Source of the DNA: PLA2 sp036273915
Lineage (GTDB): Bacteria; Planctomycetota; PLA2
Direction of reading: 5' to 3'
Assembly: GCA_036273915.1 (NCBI GenBank)
Contig: DASUGR010000203.1
Coordinates: 1 to 20,268, forward strand
Length of the DNA stretch: 20,268 nucleotides
The position numbers and the translations under genes were made by a program. Below are positions 1 to 7,108 of this stretch, in pieces (the stretch's first letter is position 1; the number at the start of each line of letters is the position of its first letter). The notes below the pieces were generated by a model, which worked only from the letters and a program-made list of their open reading frames with translations, did not search any database and was not told the DNA's origin.

Positions 1-62
1 GCGTCGATAGAGGGCTCGAGCGCGTCGAAGGCATACGGGAGAGGGGGCAGTTCGTGTGCCAT
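1..62 (-). CDS. Superoxide dismutase [Fe/Mn], N-terminal fragment
   Basis: Reading the minus strand from ATG at 62 gives MAHELPPLPYAFDALEPSID, which runs off the left edge of the window. This is the characteristic amino end of iron/manganese superoxide dismutases (LPPLPYAxDALEPxI). That family dismutates superoxide to oxygen and hydrogen peroxide. Only 20 codons are visible, so the metal ligands cannot be seen and Fe, Mn or cambialistic type cannot be chosen. The start lies 10 nt after the RNase D stop codon. A TAGAAT hexamer at 74-69, which includes that stop, ends 6 nt before the ATG, so the gene probably has its own promoter and a leaderless message. No Shine-Dalgarno is present. An in-frame GTG directly before the ATG is an alternative start. 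Confidence 0.85.
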   Translation of the reverse strand, partial: MAHELPPLPYAFDALEPSID

Positions 63-68
63 CACGCC

Positions 69-74
69 ATTCTA
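69..74 (-). promoter_or_regulatory. -10 element of the superoxide dismutase gene
   Basis: TAGAAT on the minus strand, 6 nt before the ATG at 62. The first three bases are the TAG stop codon of RNase D. The spacing would put transcription start on or next to the ATG. No clear -35 box is visible upstream. Confidence 0.55.
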
Positions 75-1187
75 GTCCTGCCGCGAGGAATCGGACATCG
101 CGCCGAGCATCGCCTCGCCGTACTCGCGCAGCCGGAAGGGCTCCATGTGCACCCCGAGATCGTCGAGCGTCGCGCATCCCGCGACCGCGATCTTCAGCAG
201 CAGCTCGTTCTTCGCGACGACGAACGTCTCGACGCCGCGCTGCTCGGCGGCAAGGGCGCGCCAGCGGCGCAGGCGCTCGAAGCGATCGCGCGCCTCCTGC
301 GGGAGCGGATCCGCCTCTCTGCGGGGGGGAGGGGGGCGCGGGGGGAGGGGGCCCGCGCGTCGCGCCTCCTCCATGATCCTTCGCACGTCCTTCCCGTAGC
401 GCTGCCAGAAGGTCGGGGGCACGCCCCGAGGGGGATTCCCGGAGGCGCCGGTCGCGAGCGCCACGAGCGCGGCGTCGGGCGCGATCCGGTACGGCGCGCG
501 GTTGCGCTTCTCCGCCTCCTTCTCGCGGAAGAGGAAGAGGTCCCGGAGGATCCGCTGCGGCACGCCGCGCAGATCGCGGTCGAGGCGGCGGAACCCCTCC
601 GGGTCGAACGGCTCGGGGGTCCACTCGCGCGCCGCGATGCGCGCGCACTCGGATTCGATCTCCTCCGTTCGGCCTGCCCCCGAAGCCCCCTCCCTTAGCT
701 CCCTCGCCAGATCCAGGAGATGGCACGTGTCCTCCGCCGCGTAGGCGATCTGCTCCGCGGAGAGCGGCCTCTGCTTCCAGTCGCTCCTCTGCTGCGACTT
801 GTCGAGCTTTCTCCCGAACCGCGCCTCGAGGATCCCCGCGAGCGAGTAGGGCTTCCAGCCGAGCACGAAGCACGCGACCTGCGTGTCGAAGAGCCTCGCG
901 ATCCGCCATCCGAACTGGTGCCTGAGGAGGATCACGTCGTTCTCGGCCGCGTGGAGGATCGTCTCGCGGGCCGGGTCGGCGAGCAGCGCGCCGAACGGCG
1001 CGAGGTCAAGGTCCCGGAGCGGGTCGACCAGGAAGTCGTGCCCCGGCACGGAGACCTGAATGAGGCAGATCCTGCCGCGGTAGGCGAAGAAGGCGTCGGT
1101 CTCGGTGTCGAGCGCGAGCGCGGGCTCCCTCGCGAGGATCGCGATCGCGCGCTCGAGCGCCTCGGGGGTGTCGACGAGGTCCGCCAA
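72..1187 (-). CDS. rnd: Ribonuclease D (DEDDy 3'-5' exoribonuclease with HRDC domain)
   Basis: This predicted 371-residue protein, close to the usual RNase D length of about 375, trims 3' ends of tRNA precursors and other structured RNAs in that family. Exo motif I is ALDTET (D27, E29), motif II is HAAENDV (D84), and motif III is YAAEDTCHLL (Y149, D153), so the DEDDy metal-binding set is complete. An HRDC-like segment (LFLFREKEAEKRNRAPYRI) starts near residue 214. I chose TTG at 1187 because it places motif I at D27, as in E. coli, and lies 7 nt after a TACAAT -10 hexamer. An upstream in-frame GTG at 1271 would add 28 low-complexity residues and lies beyond that hexamer. Two copies of the G-rich element lie inside the gene: one encodes a Gly/Ala segment near residues 165-171 and the other a Pro-rich linker near residues 279-289. 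Confidence 0.9.
   Translation of the reverse strand: MADLVDTPEALERAIAILAREPALALDTETDAFFAYRGRICLIQVSVPGHDFLVDPLRDLDLAPFGALLADPARETILHAAENDVILLRHQFGWRIARLFDTQVACFVLGWKPYSLAGILEARFGRKLDKSQQRSDWKQRPLSAEQIAYAAEDTCHLLDLARELREGASGAGRTEEIESECARIAAREWTPEPFDPEGFRRLDRDLRGVPQRILRDLFLFREKEAEKRNRAPYRIAPDAALVALATGASGNPPRGVPPTFWQRYGKDVRRIMEEARRAGPLPPRPPPPRREADPLPQEARDRFERLRRWRALAAEQRGVETFVVAKNELLLKIAVAGCATLDDLGVHMEPFRLREYGEAMLGAMSDSSRQD
323..351 (+). repeat. G-rich element, copy A (doubled)
   Basis: Four plus-strand G-runs (323-329, 331-336, 340-345, 347-351) separated by 1-3 nt. The central GGGGGGCGCGGGGGG matches the element found elsewhere. It lies inside RNase D, on the template strand, where it encodes a Pro-rich stretch. 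It also fits the classical four-run G-quadruplex pattern. Confidence 0.6.
676..694 (-). repeat. G-rich element, copy B
   Basis: On the minus strand it reads GGGAGGGGGCTTCGGGGGC, nearly identical to copy C. It is inside RNase D and encodes a Gly/Ala-rich loop (GASGAG) between the exonuclease core and the C-terminal part. Confidence 0.6.
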
Positions 1188-1194
1188 GCGGCGG

Positions 1195-1200
1195 ATTGTA
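1195..1200 (-). promoter_or_regulatory. -10 element of the RNase D gene
   Basis: TACAAT on the minus strand, ending 7 nt before the TTG start at 1187. There is no Shine-Dalgarno between them, so a leaderless or nearly leaderless message is predicted. No good -35 box is visible. Confidence 0.55.
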
Positions 1201-1282
1201 GCGCGGCCGGTGCGGGCCCGTTCCGGGCGCGCGGCGTCGGAGTCGAGGGCTCTCCCCTCATGCTCGGCCACATGCGCCGCCG

Positions 1283-1288
1283 TATACT
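1283..1288 (+). promoter_or_regulatory. -10 element of the kinase gene
   Basis: TATACT, 5 of 6 matches to TATAAT, ending 8 nt before the GTG at 1297. A GGAG at 1290-1293 is too close (3 nt) to act as a normal ribosome binding site. A leaderless or nearly leaderless start is predicted. The hexamer shares a 109-bp divergent spacer with the RNase D promoter. Confidence 0.5.
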
Positions 1289-1296
1289 CGGAGCCC

Positions 1297-4200
1297 GTGG
1301 GCGATGAGGCTTGGGCACCGGGCGTGCGGTTCCATGACCTCGGGATCGAGCGTGAGCTCGGTCGGGGCGCATTTGGGCGCGTGTACCTCGCGCGGGACGC
1401 GGTCATCGACCGCCGTGTCGCGCTCAAGGTGGTCCCGCGGCTCGGCGACGAGGATCGCGGCCGCGAGCGCGTCCTCCGCGAGGCCCGCGCGGTGGGCCGG
1501 CTGAGCCATCCGAACATCGTCACCCTCTACCGCTTCTACCCGCCCGCGGAGCAGGACGCGTGGGTCTTCGAGTTCGAGTACGTCGAGGGGGGGAGCCTGC
1601 GTGATCTCCTCGGCGCCGATCGCGTCCTCCAACCCGACCGCGCGACGGAGATCGCGCGCGGTGTCGGGAGCGGGCTCTCCGCCGCCCACGCCGCGGGCGT
1701 GGTGCATGGGGACGTCAAGCCGGGCAACGTCCTCCTCACGACGAGCGGTTCCGTGAAGCTCGGGGACTTCGGGCTTGCGCGCCTCCGGGGCGATCTGAGC
1801 CAGTCCTTCTCCTCCACGTCCGCGATCGTCGGCACGCCCGTCTTCATGGCTCCCGAGATCGTGATGGGAGAGCGACCGACCTCCGCGTCCGACGTCTGGG
1901 CGTTCGGGGTTCTCCTCTACCGGATGCTCGCGGGGCGCATGCCCTTCGTGGGCGACTCGGTGCCGGTCCTGTTCTGCGCCATCCAGCAGGCCGAGCCTGC
2001 GCCGCTCGGGCCGCTCGTCCCCTCGCACGTCCAGGACCTCGTGAACGCGTGCCTCGCGAAAGAGCCCGATTCCCGGCCGTCGCGTTGGGACGAGATCCTC
2101 GCGCAGCTGGACCCGGCGCAGCCGGCGCCGGGCGCGCGCCGATCCGTGGTCATCTCTCCCGGCATCCTCGGCCGCGATGCGGAACGCACCGTGTTGGAAC
2201 GAATCCTCACGCAGGCGGAGCGCGGCGAGGGGGCGGCTGCGCGCATCCTGGGGCCGACCGGTATCGGAAAGACGGCCCTCGTGCACGAGATGCGAACGAC
2301 GGCCGTGGGGCGTGGCTTCCGGTGGCTCGAGGCGTCGGTCACGTCGCTGCGCGGGATGCTTCGGCCGCTTCTGGAGGCTGCGCGGGGCGCGGTGGACGTC
2401 GGGGACGCGCACGACTCGCTCTTCGGCTCCGCGGCGACGATCGTGCACCGCCTGCTCGACGAGGAGATGACCCTCCGGCTGGAGAGTCGTTCGCAGACGG
2501 TGTGGGCGCTGGAACAGCTCCTCCGCGGCATCGCTCGGGATCGGAAGCTCGCACTCGTCGTGGAAGACGCGCACCTGGCGGACGCGGAGGACCGACGGAC
2601 GCTGGCCCATCTTGCCCGGTCGCTGCCCGGCGCGGGCATCATCCTCGTCGTCACCGAGCGCACGGACGGGCGCGAGGAGCCGGACGGCGAACTCGCGTCG
2701 AGCGCGGGGATCGTGGAGGTGCGGCTGGGGCCGCTGTCTCGCGCGGATACCCACCGCATGATCGAGCGGTGGGCCGGAACGCCGCGCATCCCGGCGGAAG
2801 TTGCCCAACACATCCTGTCGGCCTCGGAGGGCAATCCCCTCTTCGTCGGGGAACTGCTGCGGCATCTGGAGCAGACCGGCGCATTGCTCAGGGGCGACAG
2901 CGTTCGGATCGGGCCGGCGTGGTCCGCGGCGACGCCACCGCTCCGGATCCGGGATCTGGTGGCGGCACGGGCAGCGAGCTTCGACGAGGGCGACCGGGAG
3001 CTGCTCGACGTCGCGGCGGTGGACGGCTCCGACTTTGATGGGGAGGCCGTGGCCGCCGTCACGGAGCGACCTCTCCTGCTCGTGTTGCGACAGCTTCAGC
3101 GCCTCTATCGCGAGCACGGGATGATCGTCCCGAGCGACCAGGGGTTCCGCTTCGCGAACACGCTGTTCCACGACGTGCTCTACGCCGACCTCGCGCCCGA
3201 GCTGCGGCGGGCATTCCATCTCGCGCTCGCGGAGCACCTCGAGAGCCGGGCGCAGCCGCCGGACCCGGAGCGGATCGGCACGCACTGGGAGCGCGCCCAG
3301 CGGCCGGACAGGGCGGCGCCGCATCTCGAGCGGGCGGCGTGGAGGGCGAGCCAGCGGCAGGAGTACCTGCGGGCGGTCGAGCTTGGCCGCCGCGCCGGCC
3401 TCCTCCGCAACGACCTCGATCCCGCCGCGGCGGTGGCGCGCGCCGAGGTCCTCCTGGCGCTCGCGGGGTGCCTCGTGGACCTCGGCAAGCGCAAGGAGGC
3501 GGAGGGCATCCTCGACGTGCTCTCCGGCGCAGCCGTTGCGAAGGGCGACGAGGAGCTTGGGCTGCGCACCGCCGTGTGGCGGTCGGACATCCGCTATCTG
3601 TCAGCCGGCGCGGAGGCGGCAGATCAGGCCGCTCTCGTGCGCGCGGCGGACATCCTGCCCGAGGGGCCCGACCGCGGGCGGGCGCTCTACCTGCTCGGTC
3701 TCATGGCGAAAACGCGGGGCGATCTCGCGGGCGCGGAGACGCGTCTCGCGGCCGCCGACGCGATCTTCGCGCGGACCGGGCACGCCTCGCTCCACTCCTC
3801 GACGCTCGACCAGCTTGCGCAGGTCGCGGCCGCGCGCGGGCACGGCCGCGAGGCCGAGCAGCTGTACGAGGAGGCGGCGCGCGTCTCGCGTGCCTGCGGT
3901 CGCCAGGCGAGCGCGGCGGTAAGCGACGGCAATCGGGCGTTGATCGCCTTCGAGCGCGGGCCCGACCCGCGGCTCGAACGCGTCCTCGAGGACGCGATCC
4001 ACGTCCTCGACCTCGCGGGGCTCCACGCGCTCGCGGCGCACTTCGGGGTTTCGCTCGCGGCGTTCCTCTACGACCGCGGGGCGCGCGAGGAGGCGGAAAG
4101 GCGGATCGACGACGCGCTCGCGGCCCTCGAGGGAACGGAGTACCCGCTCGGCCTCGCGGCGGCGCTCCACGAGAAGGCGCACTTGGCATTCGTCCGCGGC

Positions 4201-4851
4201 GATCTTGCGGGGGCGGCGCAGGCCGTCGAACGGGGGCGGGCCGCGGCGCAGAAGGCCGGTTCGGGGCGTCCCCAGGCCGCCGCGGCGGCGCTCGAGGCCG
4301 TCGTGCACGCGTGGGGCGGGGAGGCCGTCGCGGCCGCCGAGGCGGTGCAGGCGGCGGTTGCGCTTGAAGGCGGGGGCTCCTCGCCCTTCTGGATGCTGCT
4401 CGTCGCGGAGGCGGCGCTGTACGGCCTGCCCGGCTCGGCGTTGGACCTCCTGCCCGCGGCAAGCGCGAGACCCACCCTCGCCGGACGCGTGCTCGCGGGC
4501 GCTCGCGCCTTCGCGGATCCCGCGGGCCCCGCGGACGCGCTTCTGGATGCCGCGGCGGCTTTTCGGGATCCCGCGACGGGCGGGCGCCGCGCAGCGCTCG
4601 CGGCGGTGGCCTCCTGCTTCGAGTCCGAGGCGCTCCGCCGCGGCGGATCCGAAGCGGCTGCGCCCGCGCGGGCCGCGCTCGCCGCGGCGCGCGCGCTCGG
4701 CCACGTCTGGCTCGAGGCCGCCGCCCTTCGCCTGCTCGCGCGCGTGGAGCCGTCGGCGGGGCACGCGGGGGCTCTCGACGCGCTCCTCGGGCGCGTCACG
4801 CCGGGGAACGATGCTCTCACGCGTGCGTGGGTCGTCAGTGAGGGTGGTTGA
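1297..4851 (+). CDS. PknK-like Ser/Thr kinase fused to AAA-type ATPase and TPR region
   Basis: This 1184-residue protein probably acts as a cytoplasmic signalling kinase; no transmembrane segment is apparent. The kinase domain covers about residues 15-275. It has glycine loop GRGAFGRV (from about 21), VALK lysine K44, candidate helix C glutamate E62, catalytic loop HGDVKPGN (D139, N144), DFG at 157-159 and APE at 185-187. The usual HRD arginine is glycine. After a linker, a second NTPase domain has Walker A GPTGIGKT (319-326) and a Walker B-like LVVEDAH ending near D424, as in the STAND/ORC-like module of PknK and MalT-type proteins. The C-terminal half from about residue 590 is Ala-rich helical repeat of TPR type. 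GTG 1297 was chosen because it follows the TATACT hexamer and directly precedes the conserved region. The substrate is unknown. The 3' end overlaps the convergent small gene by 17 bp. Confidence 0.88.
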   Translation: MGDEAWAPGVRFHDLGIERELGRGAFGRVYLARDAVIDRRVALKVVPRLGDEDRGRERVLREARAVGRLSHPNIVTLYRFYPPAEQDAWVFEFEYVEGGSLRDLLGADRVLQPDRATEIARGVGSGLSAAHAAGVVHGDVKPGNVLLTTSGSVKLGDFGLARLRGDLSQSFSSTSAIVGTPVFMAPEIVMGERPTSASDVWAFGVLLYRMLAGRMPFVGDSVPVLFCAIQQAEPAPLGPLVPSHVQDLVNACLAKEPDSRPSRWDEILAQLDPAQPAPGARRSVVISPGILGRDAERTVLERILTQAERGEGAAARILGPTGIGKTALVHEMRTTAVGRGFRWLEASVTSLRGMLRPLLEAARGAVDVGDAHDSLFGSAATIVHRLLDEEMTLRLESRSQTVWALEQLLRGIARDRKLALVVEDAHLADAEDRRTLAHLARSLPGAGIILVVTERTDGREEPDGELASSAGIVEVRLGPLSRADTHRMIERWAGTPRIPAEVAQHILSASEGNPLFVGELLRHLEQTGALLRGDSVRIGPAWSAATPPLRIRDLVAARAASFDEGDRELLDVAAVDGSDFDGEAVAAVTERPLLLVLRQLQRLYREHGMIVPSDQGFRFANTLFHDVLYADLAPELRRAFHLALAEHLESRAQPPDPERIGTHWERAQRPDRAAPHLERAAWRASQRQEYLRAVELGRRAGLLRNDLDPAAAVARAEVLLALAGCLVDLGKRKEAEGILDVLSGAAVAKGDEELGLRTAVWRSDIRYLSAGAEAADQAALVRAADILPEGPDRGRALYLLGLMAKTRGDLAGAETRLAAADAIFARTGHASLHSSTLDQLAQVAAARGHGREAEQLYEEAARVSRACGRQASAAVSDGNRALIAFERGPDPRLERVLEDAIHVLDLAGLHALAAHFGVSLAAFLYDRGAREEAERRIDDALAALEGTEYPLGLAAALHEKAHLAFVRGDLAGAAQAVERGRAAAQKAGSGRPQAAAAALEAVVHAWGGEAVAAAEAVQAAVALEGGGSSPFWMLLVAEAALYGLPGSALDLLPAASARPTLAGRVLAGARAFADPAGPADALLDAAAAFRDPATGGRRAALAAVASCFESEALRRGGSEAAAPARAALAAARALGHVWLEAAALRLLARVEPSAGHAGALDALLGRVTPGNDALTRAWVVSEGG

Positions 4852-5248
4852 CCGGGTCGACGGTCAGGGCCGTCGCGCAGTCCTTCCACTTGCCGTTCTT
4901 CGCATACGCGTATGCGAGATCGACGGCCCGCCTGTGCGCGACTTGCTTGGCCGGGTCGATGCCGTCCTGGTAGGCGCACTGCAGCGCCAGCTGGATGCTG
5001 AGCTCGATGTCGGCGGTCTGCGTGGTGTCCGCGAGGTGCGCCTTCAAGGCGAGGTCGACGATCTCGCGCAGGACCTGATCGCACGGAACCGCGGGACGGT
5101 CGACTGAGTTGACCTTGTGCGGCCAGTACTCCTCAGGGCAACCGCCCGCGGTCCACAGAAACCGGGCCGCGACGGCGCCGACGACAAACAGGACGACGAC
5201 CGGGACGATGTGGCGCCTCTCGGGCCAGCATGATGTCTTGTCCGACAC
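4835..5248 (-). CDS. Small membrane-anchored Cys-containing protein, unknown function
   Basis: I do not recognise this 137-residue protein. A single hydrophobic segment at about 13-32 (IVPVVVLFVVGAVAARFLW) follows a short basic N-terminus, which suggests a signal anchor with the rest outside the cytoplasm. The exported part carries four cysteines (37, 56, 91, 124), enough for two disulfides. It looks helical, with an Ala-rich end (RRAVDLAYAYAKNGKWKDCATAL) that resembles a TPR or Sel1-like helix pair. GTG 5248 is strongly supported by AGGAGGTGA 3 nt upstream, the best Shine-Dalgarno in the window, and by a -35/-10 pair. It follows the peptidase/HEAT gene by 65 bp on the same strand but has its own promoter. 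Its last 17 bp overlap the kinase gene tail to tail. Confidence 0.75.
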   Translation of the reverse strand: MSDKTSCWPERRHIVPVVVLFVVGAVAARFLWTAGGCPEEYWPHKVNSVDRPAVPCDQVLREIVDLALKAHLADTTQTADIELSIQLALQCAYQDGIDPAKQVAHRRAVDLAYAYAKNGKWKDCATALTVDPVNHPH

Positions 5249-5251
5249 GGT

Positions 5252-5260
5252 TCACCTCCT
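5252..5260 (-). promoter_or_regulatory. Strong Shine-Dalgarno that fixes the GTG start of the small membrane protein
   Basis: AGGAGGTGA on the minus strand is complementary over nine bases to the canonical 16S rRNA tail. Its GGAGG core is 6 nt from the GTG at 5248. It contrasts with the SD-less starts of most neighbouring transcription units. Confidence 0.8.
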
Positions 5261-5267
5261 CCGGGGG

Positions 5268-5296
5268 AGAATCCGCAGTCGTCGCCCGCTTGTCAA
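5268..5296 (-). promoter_or_regulatory. Sigma-70-type promoter of the small membrane protein gene
   Basis: On the minus strand, a perfect -35 TTGACA (5296-5291), a 17-nt spacer and -10 GATTCT (5273-5268). Transcription should start close to the Shine-Dalgarno, leaving a leader of roughly a dozen bases. The -35 lies at the centre of a perfect inverted repeat at 5285-5301. Confidence 0.65.
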
Positions 5297-5301
5297 GCGG
5301 G
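5285..5301. promoter_or_regulatory. Candidate operator: perfect inverted repeat over the -35 box
   Basis: CCCGCTTGTCAAGCGGG is a perfect inverted repeat with 8-bp arms and a 1-nt centre. It is centred on the TTGACA of the small membrane protein promoter. It starts outside the upstream coding region, which ends at 5314. A repressor dimer bound here would block the promoter. Chance occurrence in GC-rich DNA is possible. Confidence 0.4.
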
Positions 5302-5313
5302 AACCGGCGGCCC

Positions 5314-6975
5314 CTACTCTTCTTCCGCCCAGGCGCGGTAGGCGCGCTCGCGCGCGGTCGCGCTCTGGCCGGGCTCGAAGCCGCGCGTCTCGCCGGTGAT
5401 CGCGACGAGCGCGCGGACCGCCTCGAGCCGCACGCGATCCTCCACGCGCGCGCGGCAGAGGCGCTTCAGCGCGGGCACCGCGTCCTCGGCACCCAGGCGG
5501 CCGAGATCGCGGCACGCGGTCGCGCGGTCCGCCGTCACGTCGAGGAGCGTCGCGAGGAGCCGCGCCACCTTGTCCGGATCGGGAGGGGTTCCGGGGGCCG
5601 CCGCCACGGGCGCGCTCGCGGTCGCGGCGGGCTCTTCCGGCGCCGGCTCGGCGCGCCGCGCCTCCTCGGCCTGCCGCTTCAGCACCTCCTTGCAACGCGC
5701 GCGCAGCCCCTTCGGCAGGAACGGGTCCTCGAGCGCGGCCGCGATCATGCGGTTGGCGCGCGGGTCGCCGATCGCCGCGAGCGCGCGCAGCGCGCCGACG
5801 CGGTCCTCCGTCTCCGCGAGCAGCCGTTCCACCGCCGCGGTCGCCCCGGGGAACGCGAGCGCGCGCAGCGCCGTGTCCTTCATCTCCGGGTCGCCGAGGT
5901 CGAGCGCCTCGACCATCGCGGGCACCGCGTCCTCCTCCATCGCGCCGACGAGCGCCCGGCAGGCGGCGGCGCGCACCGCCATGTCGTCGTCGCGGAGACA
6001 GGCGATCACGCCCGGCCGCAGGTCCTTGGGCACCGGGTTCCCCTCGAGGCGGTGCAGCGCGGCGTAGCGCGCGTAGGGGTTTCTTGACGCGAGCTCCCAC
6101 GCATAGACGGGCGCCGCGACGGTCAGCTTCGGCTCGGGCAGCCCGCGCACGTGCTCGTGCCACTGCCGCTCGAGCGCCGCGAGGTCCCCGCACTCCTCGA
6201 CGAGGATCCTCCTCGCGAGCTCCTCCTCCGCCCCCGGGGCCGGGCGCGAGGCGCAGAGCCGGAGCTCGAAACGCCGGAAGGCGTTCTTCTGGCGGGCGTC
6301 GGTCGCGAGGAAGTGCACGAAGCTCCACGCGAGGCCGTAGAAGCGGACCGGCGGGAGGCCCGGCGCGTCCGCGTCGCCCGCGTCGAGCGTGAGCCGGCCG
6401 TCGCGCACGTGCGCCCGCGTCGCGAGGAGCGTCTCGAGCCTCGCCTCGCCGCACTCGAGCCCCGCCTGCGCGGCGCGCACGCGGAGCCGGGCCGTGCCGC
6501 GTTCCGCCGTCGGGTCCATGAGCCCCTCGAAGTAGCACGCGATCCCCTCGCCGTACCAGCTCGGCGGCCGTGCGTCGGGATGGCGCCGGCGGAAGTAGTG
6601 GTGGGTGGCCTCGTGCACCGCGACCGGCCAACCGGTCTCGCCGAGCGTGCCGTCCCACACGAGCGCGCAGCGATCGAGCGCGGCGTCGAAGTGGCCGACG
6701 GCCCCCGAAACCCCCTCCCCATCCTTCCGGTACTCCTCCTTCGTACGGAAGATCGCGATCCGCATCGGATGGCTGTCCGGCACGGGCCCGAACCGGTCCT
6801 CCAGGAACGCCTGCGCGCGGTGCAGGTGCGCGGCGACGTCCCGGGCGATCTCCGGGAACGTGTTCGTCTCGACGACGAAACAGCCCTCCCATGCCTCCGT
6901 CGCTTCCGTCCACCGATGTCGATCGAGCGCGGCAGAGGCGCTGGCTAGGGCGAGCCAGACGAGCAGCACGCGCAT
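5314..6975 (-). CDS. Secreted HExxH peptidase-like protein with C-terminal HEAT repeats
   Basis: This 553-residue protein begins with a short signal peptide (MRVLLVWLALASASA), so it is probably exported. Residues about 35-280 resemble the MA-like zinc peptidases often annotated DUF1570. The motif HEATH (H121, E122, H125) is followed 18 residues later by WYGEGIACYFE, whose E143 would be the third zinc ligand. Peptidase activity on an unknown substrate is therefore likely but unproven. From about residue 300 the chain becomes HEAT-like helical repeats (VRAAACRALVGAMEEDAVPAM and later units), broken by an Ala/Pro-rich linker near 440-465. It ends with an ITG...AW segment like those in the other HEAT proteins here. 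ATG 6975 begins the signal peptide; no convincing Shine-Dalgarno precedes it. A copy of the G-rich element encodes the loop GEGVSGA near residues 86-92. Confidence 0.8.
   Translation of the reverse strand: MRVLLVWLALASASAALDRHRWTEATEAWEGCFVVETNTFPEIARDVAAHLHRAQAFLEDRFGPVPDSHPMRIAIFRTKEEYRKDGEGVSGAVGHFDAALDRCALVWDGTLGETGWPVAVHEATHHYFRRRHPDARPPSWYGEGIACYFEGLMDPTAERGTARLRVRAAQAGLECGEARLETLLATRAHVRDGRLTLDAGDADAPGLPPVRFYGLAWSFVHFLATDARQKNAFRRFELRLCASRPAPGAEEELARRILVEECGDLAALERQWHEHVRGLPEPKLTVAAPVYAWELASRNPYARYAALHRLEGNPVPKDLRPGVIACLRDDDMAVRAAACRALVGAMEEDAVPAMVEALDLGDPEMKDTALRALAFPGATAAVERLLAETEDRVGALRALAAIGDPRANRMIAAALEDPFLPKGLRARCKEVLKRQAEEARRAEPAPEEPAATASAPVAAAPGTPPDPDKVARLLATLLDVTADRATACRDLGRLGAEDAVPALKRLCRARVEDRVRLEAVRALVAITGETRGFEPGQSATARERAYRAWAEEE
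6701..6720 (-). repeat. G-rich element, copy C
   Basis: On the minus strand it reads GGGGAGGGGGTTTCGGGGGC, nearly the same as copy B in RNase D although the genes are unrelated. It encodes the loop GEGVSGA in the peptidase-like domain. Confidence 0.6.
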
Positions 6976-6997
6976 GCGGGCCCACGGTGCACGCGGC

Positions 6998-7024
6998 GTT
7001 CCGGGCGGGTTCCGTCGGGTTCCG
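6998..7024. repeat. Triple GTTCCG direct repeat in a divergent promoter region
   Basis: GTTCCG occurs at 6998, 7009 and 7019, roughly one helical turn apart. It lies between the divergent peptidase/HEAT (start 6975) and TPR/HEAT (start 7131) genes. It could be a repeated activator or repressor site, or simple local duplication. Confidence 0.3.
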
Positions 7025-7108
7025 TGGACGCCCCGGGGGATCCCGGATGCTCGCGCGGCGACTATTTTGGACGCGCGGCGGCGTAACCGCCGGGCGTGGC
7101 CCCCCGTT

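Noticed and set aside
409..440. Another G-run cluster in RNase D
   Set aside because: The runs are interrupted by a C-run and do not fit the 9-nt spacing of the element.
1188..1271. Upstream GTG start for RNase D
   Set aside because: It adds 28 low-complexity residues, precedes the TACAAT hexamer and does not fit family length.
1258..3324. 688-codon minus-strand frame opposite the kinase
   Set aside because: It is antisense to a clearly conserved kinase/ATPase and shows no motif of its own.
4849..4866. Hairpin TGACCG/CGGTCA after the kinase stop
   Set aside because: The stem is short, has no T-run, and lies inside the opposing coding region.
7031..7046. CCCCGGGGGATCCCGG near the divergent promoters
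   Set aside because: It is only GC-palindromic and lacks the two-run layout of the repeat element.
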